From positions 1,550,501 to 1,614,500 of the forward strand of contig NZ_WUQX01000001.1 in NCBI RefSeq assembly GCF_009830285.1: DNA of 64,000 nucleotides, written 5' to 3'. How positions within the stretch are numbered: the stretch's first letter is position 1; each line of letters starts with the position of its first letter. Made by a program: the position numbers and the translations under genes. The notes beneath the pieces are model-generated. The model searched no databases. It was not told the origin of the DNA and worked only from the letters and a program-made list of their open reading frames with translations. This document shows positions 63,970 to 64,000 of the stretch, in pieces. This stretch comes from Sporofaciens musculi (GTDB taxonomy: Bacteria; Bacillota; Clostridia; Lachnospirales; Lachnospiraceae).

Positions 63970-64000
63970 CAACAAAAAACACCATGATTATGCTGATTTA

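Larger units (their letters stand above)
59061..64000 (-). mobile_element. Tn4451-like integrative element, right end beyond window
   Basis: Two overlapping serine recombinases, TnpW and a sigma-like protein all point leftward and carry the composition of a conjugative or mobilisable element. The left boundary is where the truncated IS3-type orfA is cut. The element leaves at the right edge. Confidence 0.65.

Noticed and set aside
1..64000. tRNA or rRNA genes
   Set aside because: Read on both strands, I saw no cloverleaf with a TTCRA arm and no rRNA-like stretch; a tRNA scan would settle it.

Overview
The window looks like chromosome of an anaerobic, gut-type Firmicute, most likely a Lachnospiraceae relative. 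Supporting signs are the codon and base usage, strong AGGAGG ribosome sites, a PucR-controlled ureide cluster, an ETF pair, an [FeFe]-hydrogenase-like protein, a dockerin-bearing M60 mucinase with a surface partner, a KTR-domain protein, and Tn4451-type TnpV/TnpW with paired serine recombinases. This assignment is inference; no rRNA is present to confirm it.

Region 1 (1-3237) holds the end of an MMPL/RND transporter and a secreted heptad-repeat (YhgE/Pip-like) protein. Region 2 (3255-29105) is a large purine-ureide catabolic locus. It contains PucR, two M20 amidohydrolases, a DAO-type flavoenzyme with its own EtfBA, AllH (DUF2877) on the minus strand, two tandem allantoinase + NCS1 permease modules, AllE, AllD, a fused AllF-AllG oxamate carbamoyltransferase protein, carbamate kinase, an LctP-type permease and a regulator with XRE-like, GntR and FCD parts. 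Together these encode allantoin -> allantoate -> ureidoglycine -> ureidoglycolate -> oxalurate -> oxamate + carbamoyl phosphate -> ATP + NH3 + CO2. A probable ADP-ribosyltransferase gene with a small partner (16.6-17.5 kb) and an alpha/beta hydrolase sit inside it.

Region 3 (29.2-36 kb) encodes a 1,790-residue secreted M60 peptidase with an internal dockerin, followed by a wall-anchored protein that looks like its cohesin. Region 4 (36-52.2 kb) is core chromosome with small accessory pieces: an [FeFe]-hydrogenase-like protein, a Dus-type enzyme, an XRE-cupin regulator, a ProX-type deacylase, a nuclease-like/XRE pair, a frameshifted CPBP protease, GltB/GltD, an NlpC/P60 hydrolase, and rpsB-tsf behind a long structured leader. 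A dispersed palindromic repeat of about 60 bp occurs four times (24.8 kb twice, 40.8 kb, 41.3 kb).

Region 5 (52.2 kb to the end) is a mobile-element scrapyard. It holds an Abi-type gene cut by an IS3-family element without a target duplication, a SNF2-helicase fragment of a conjugative element, TnpV, a PadR/hydrolase/KTR cassette, a truncated second IS3-type element, and a Tn4451-like unit with two overlapping serine recombinases, TnpW and a sigma-like protein that runs to the right edge.
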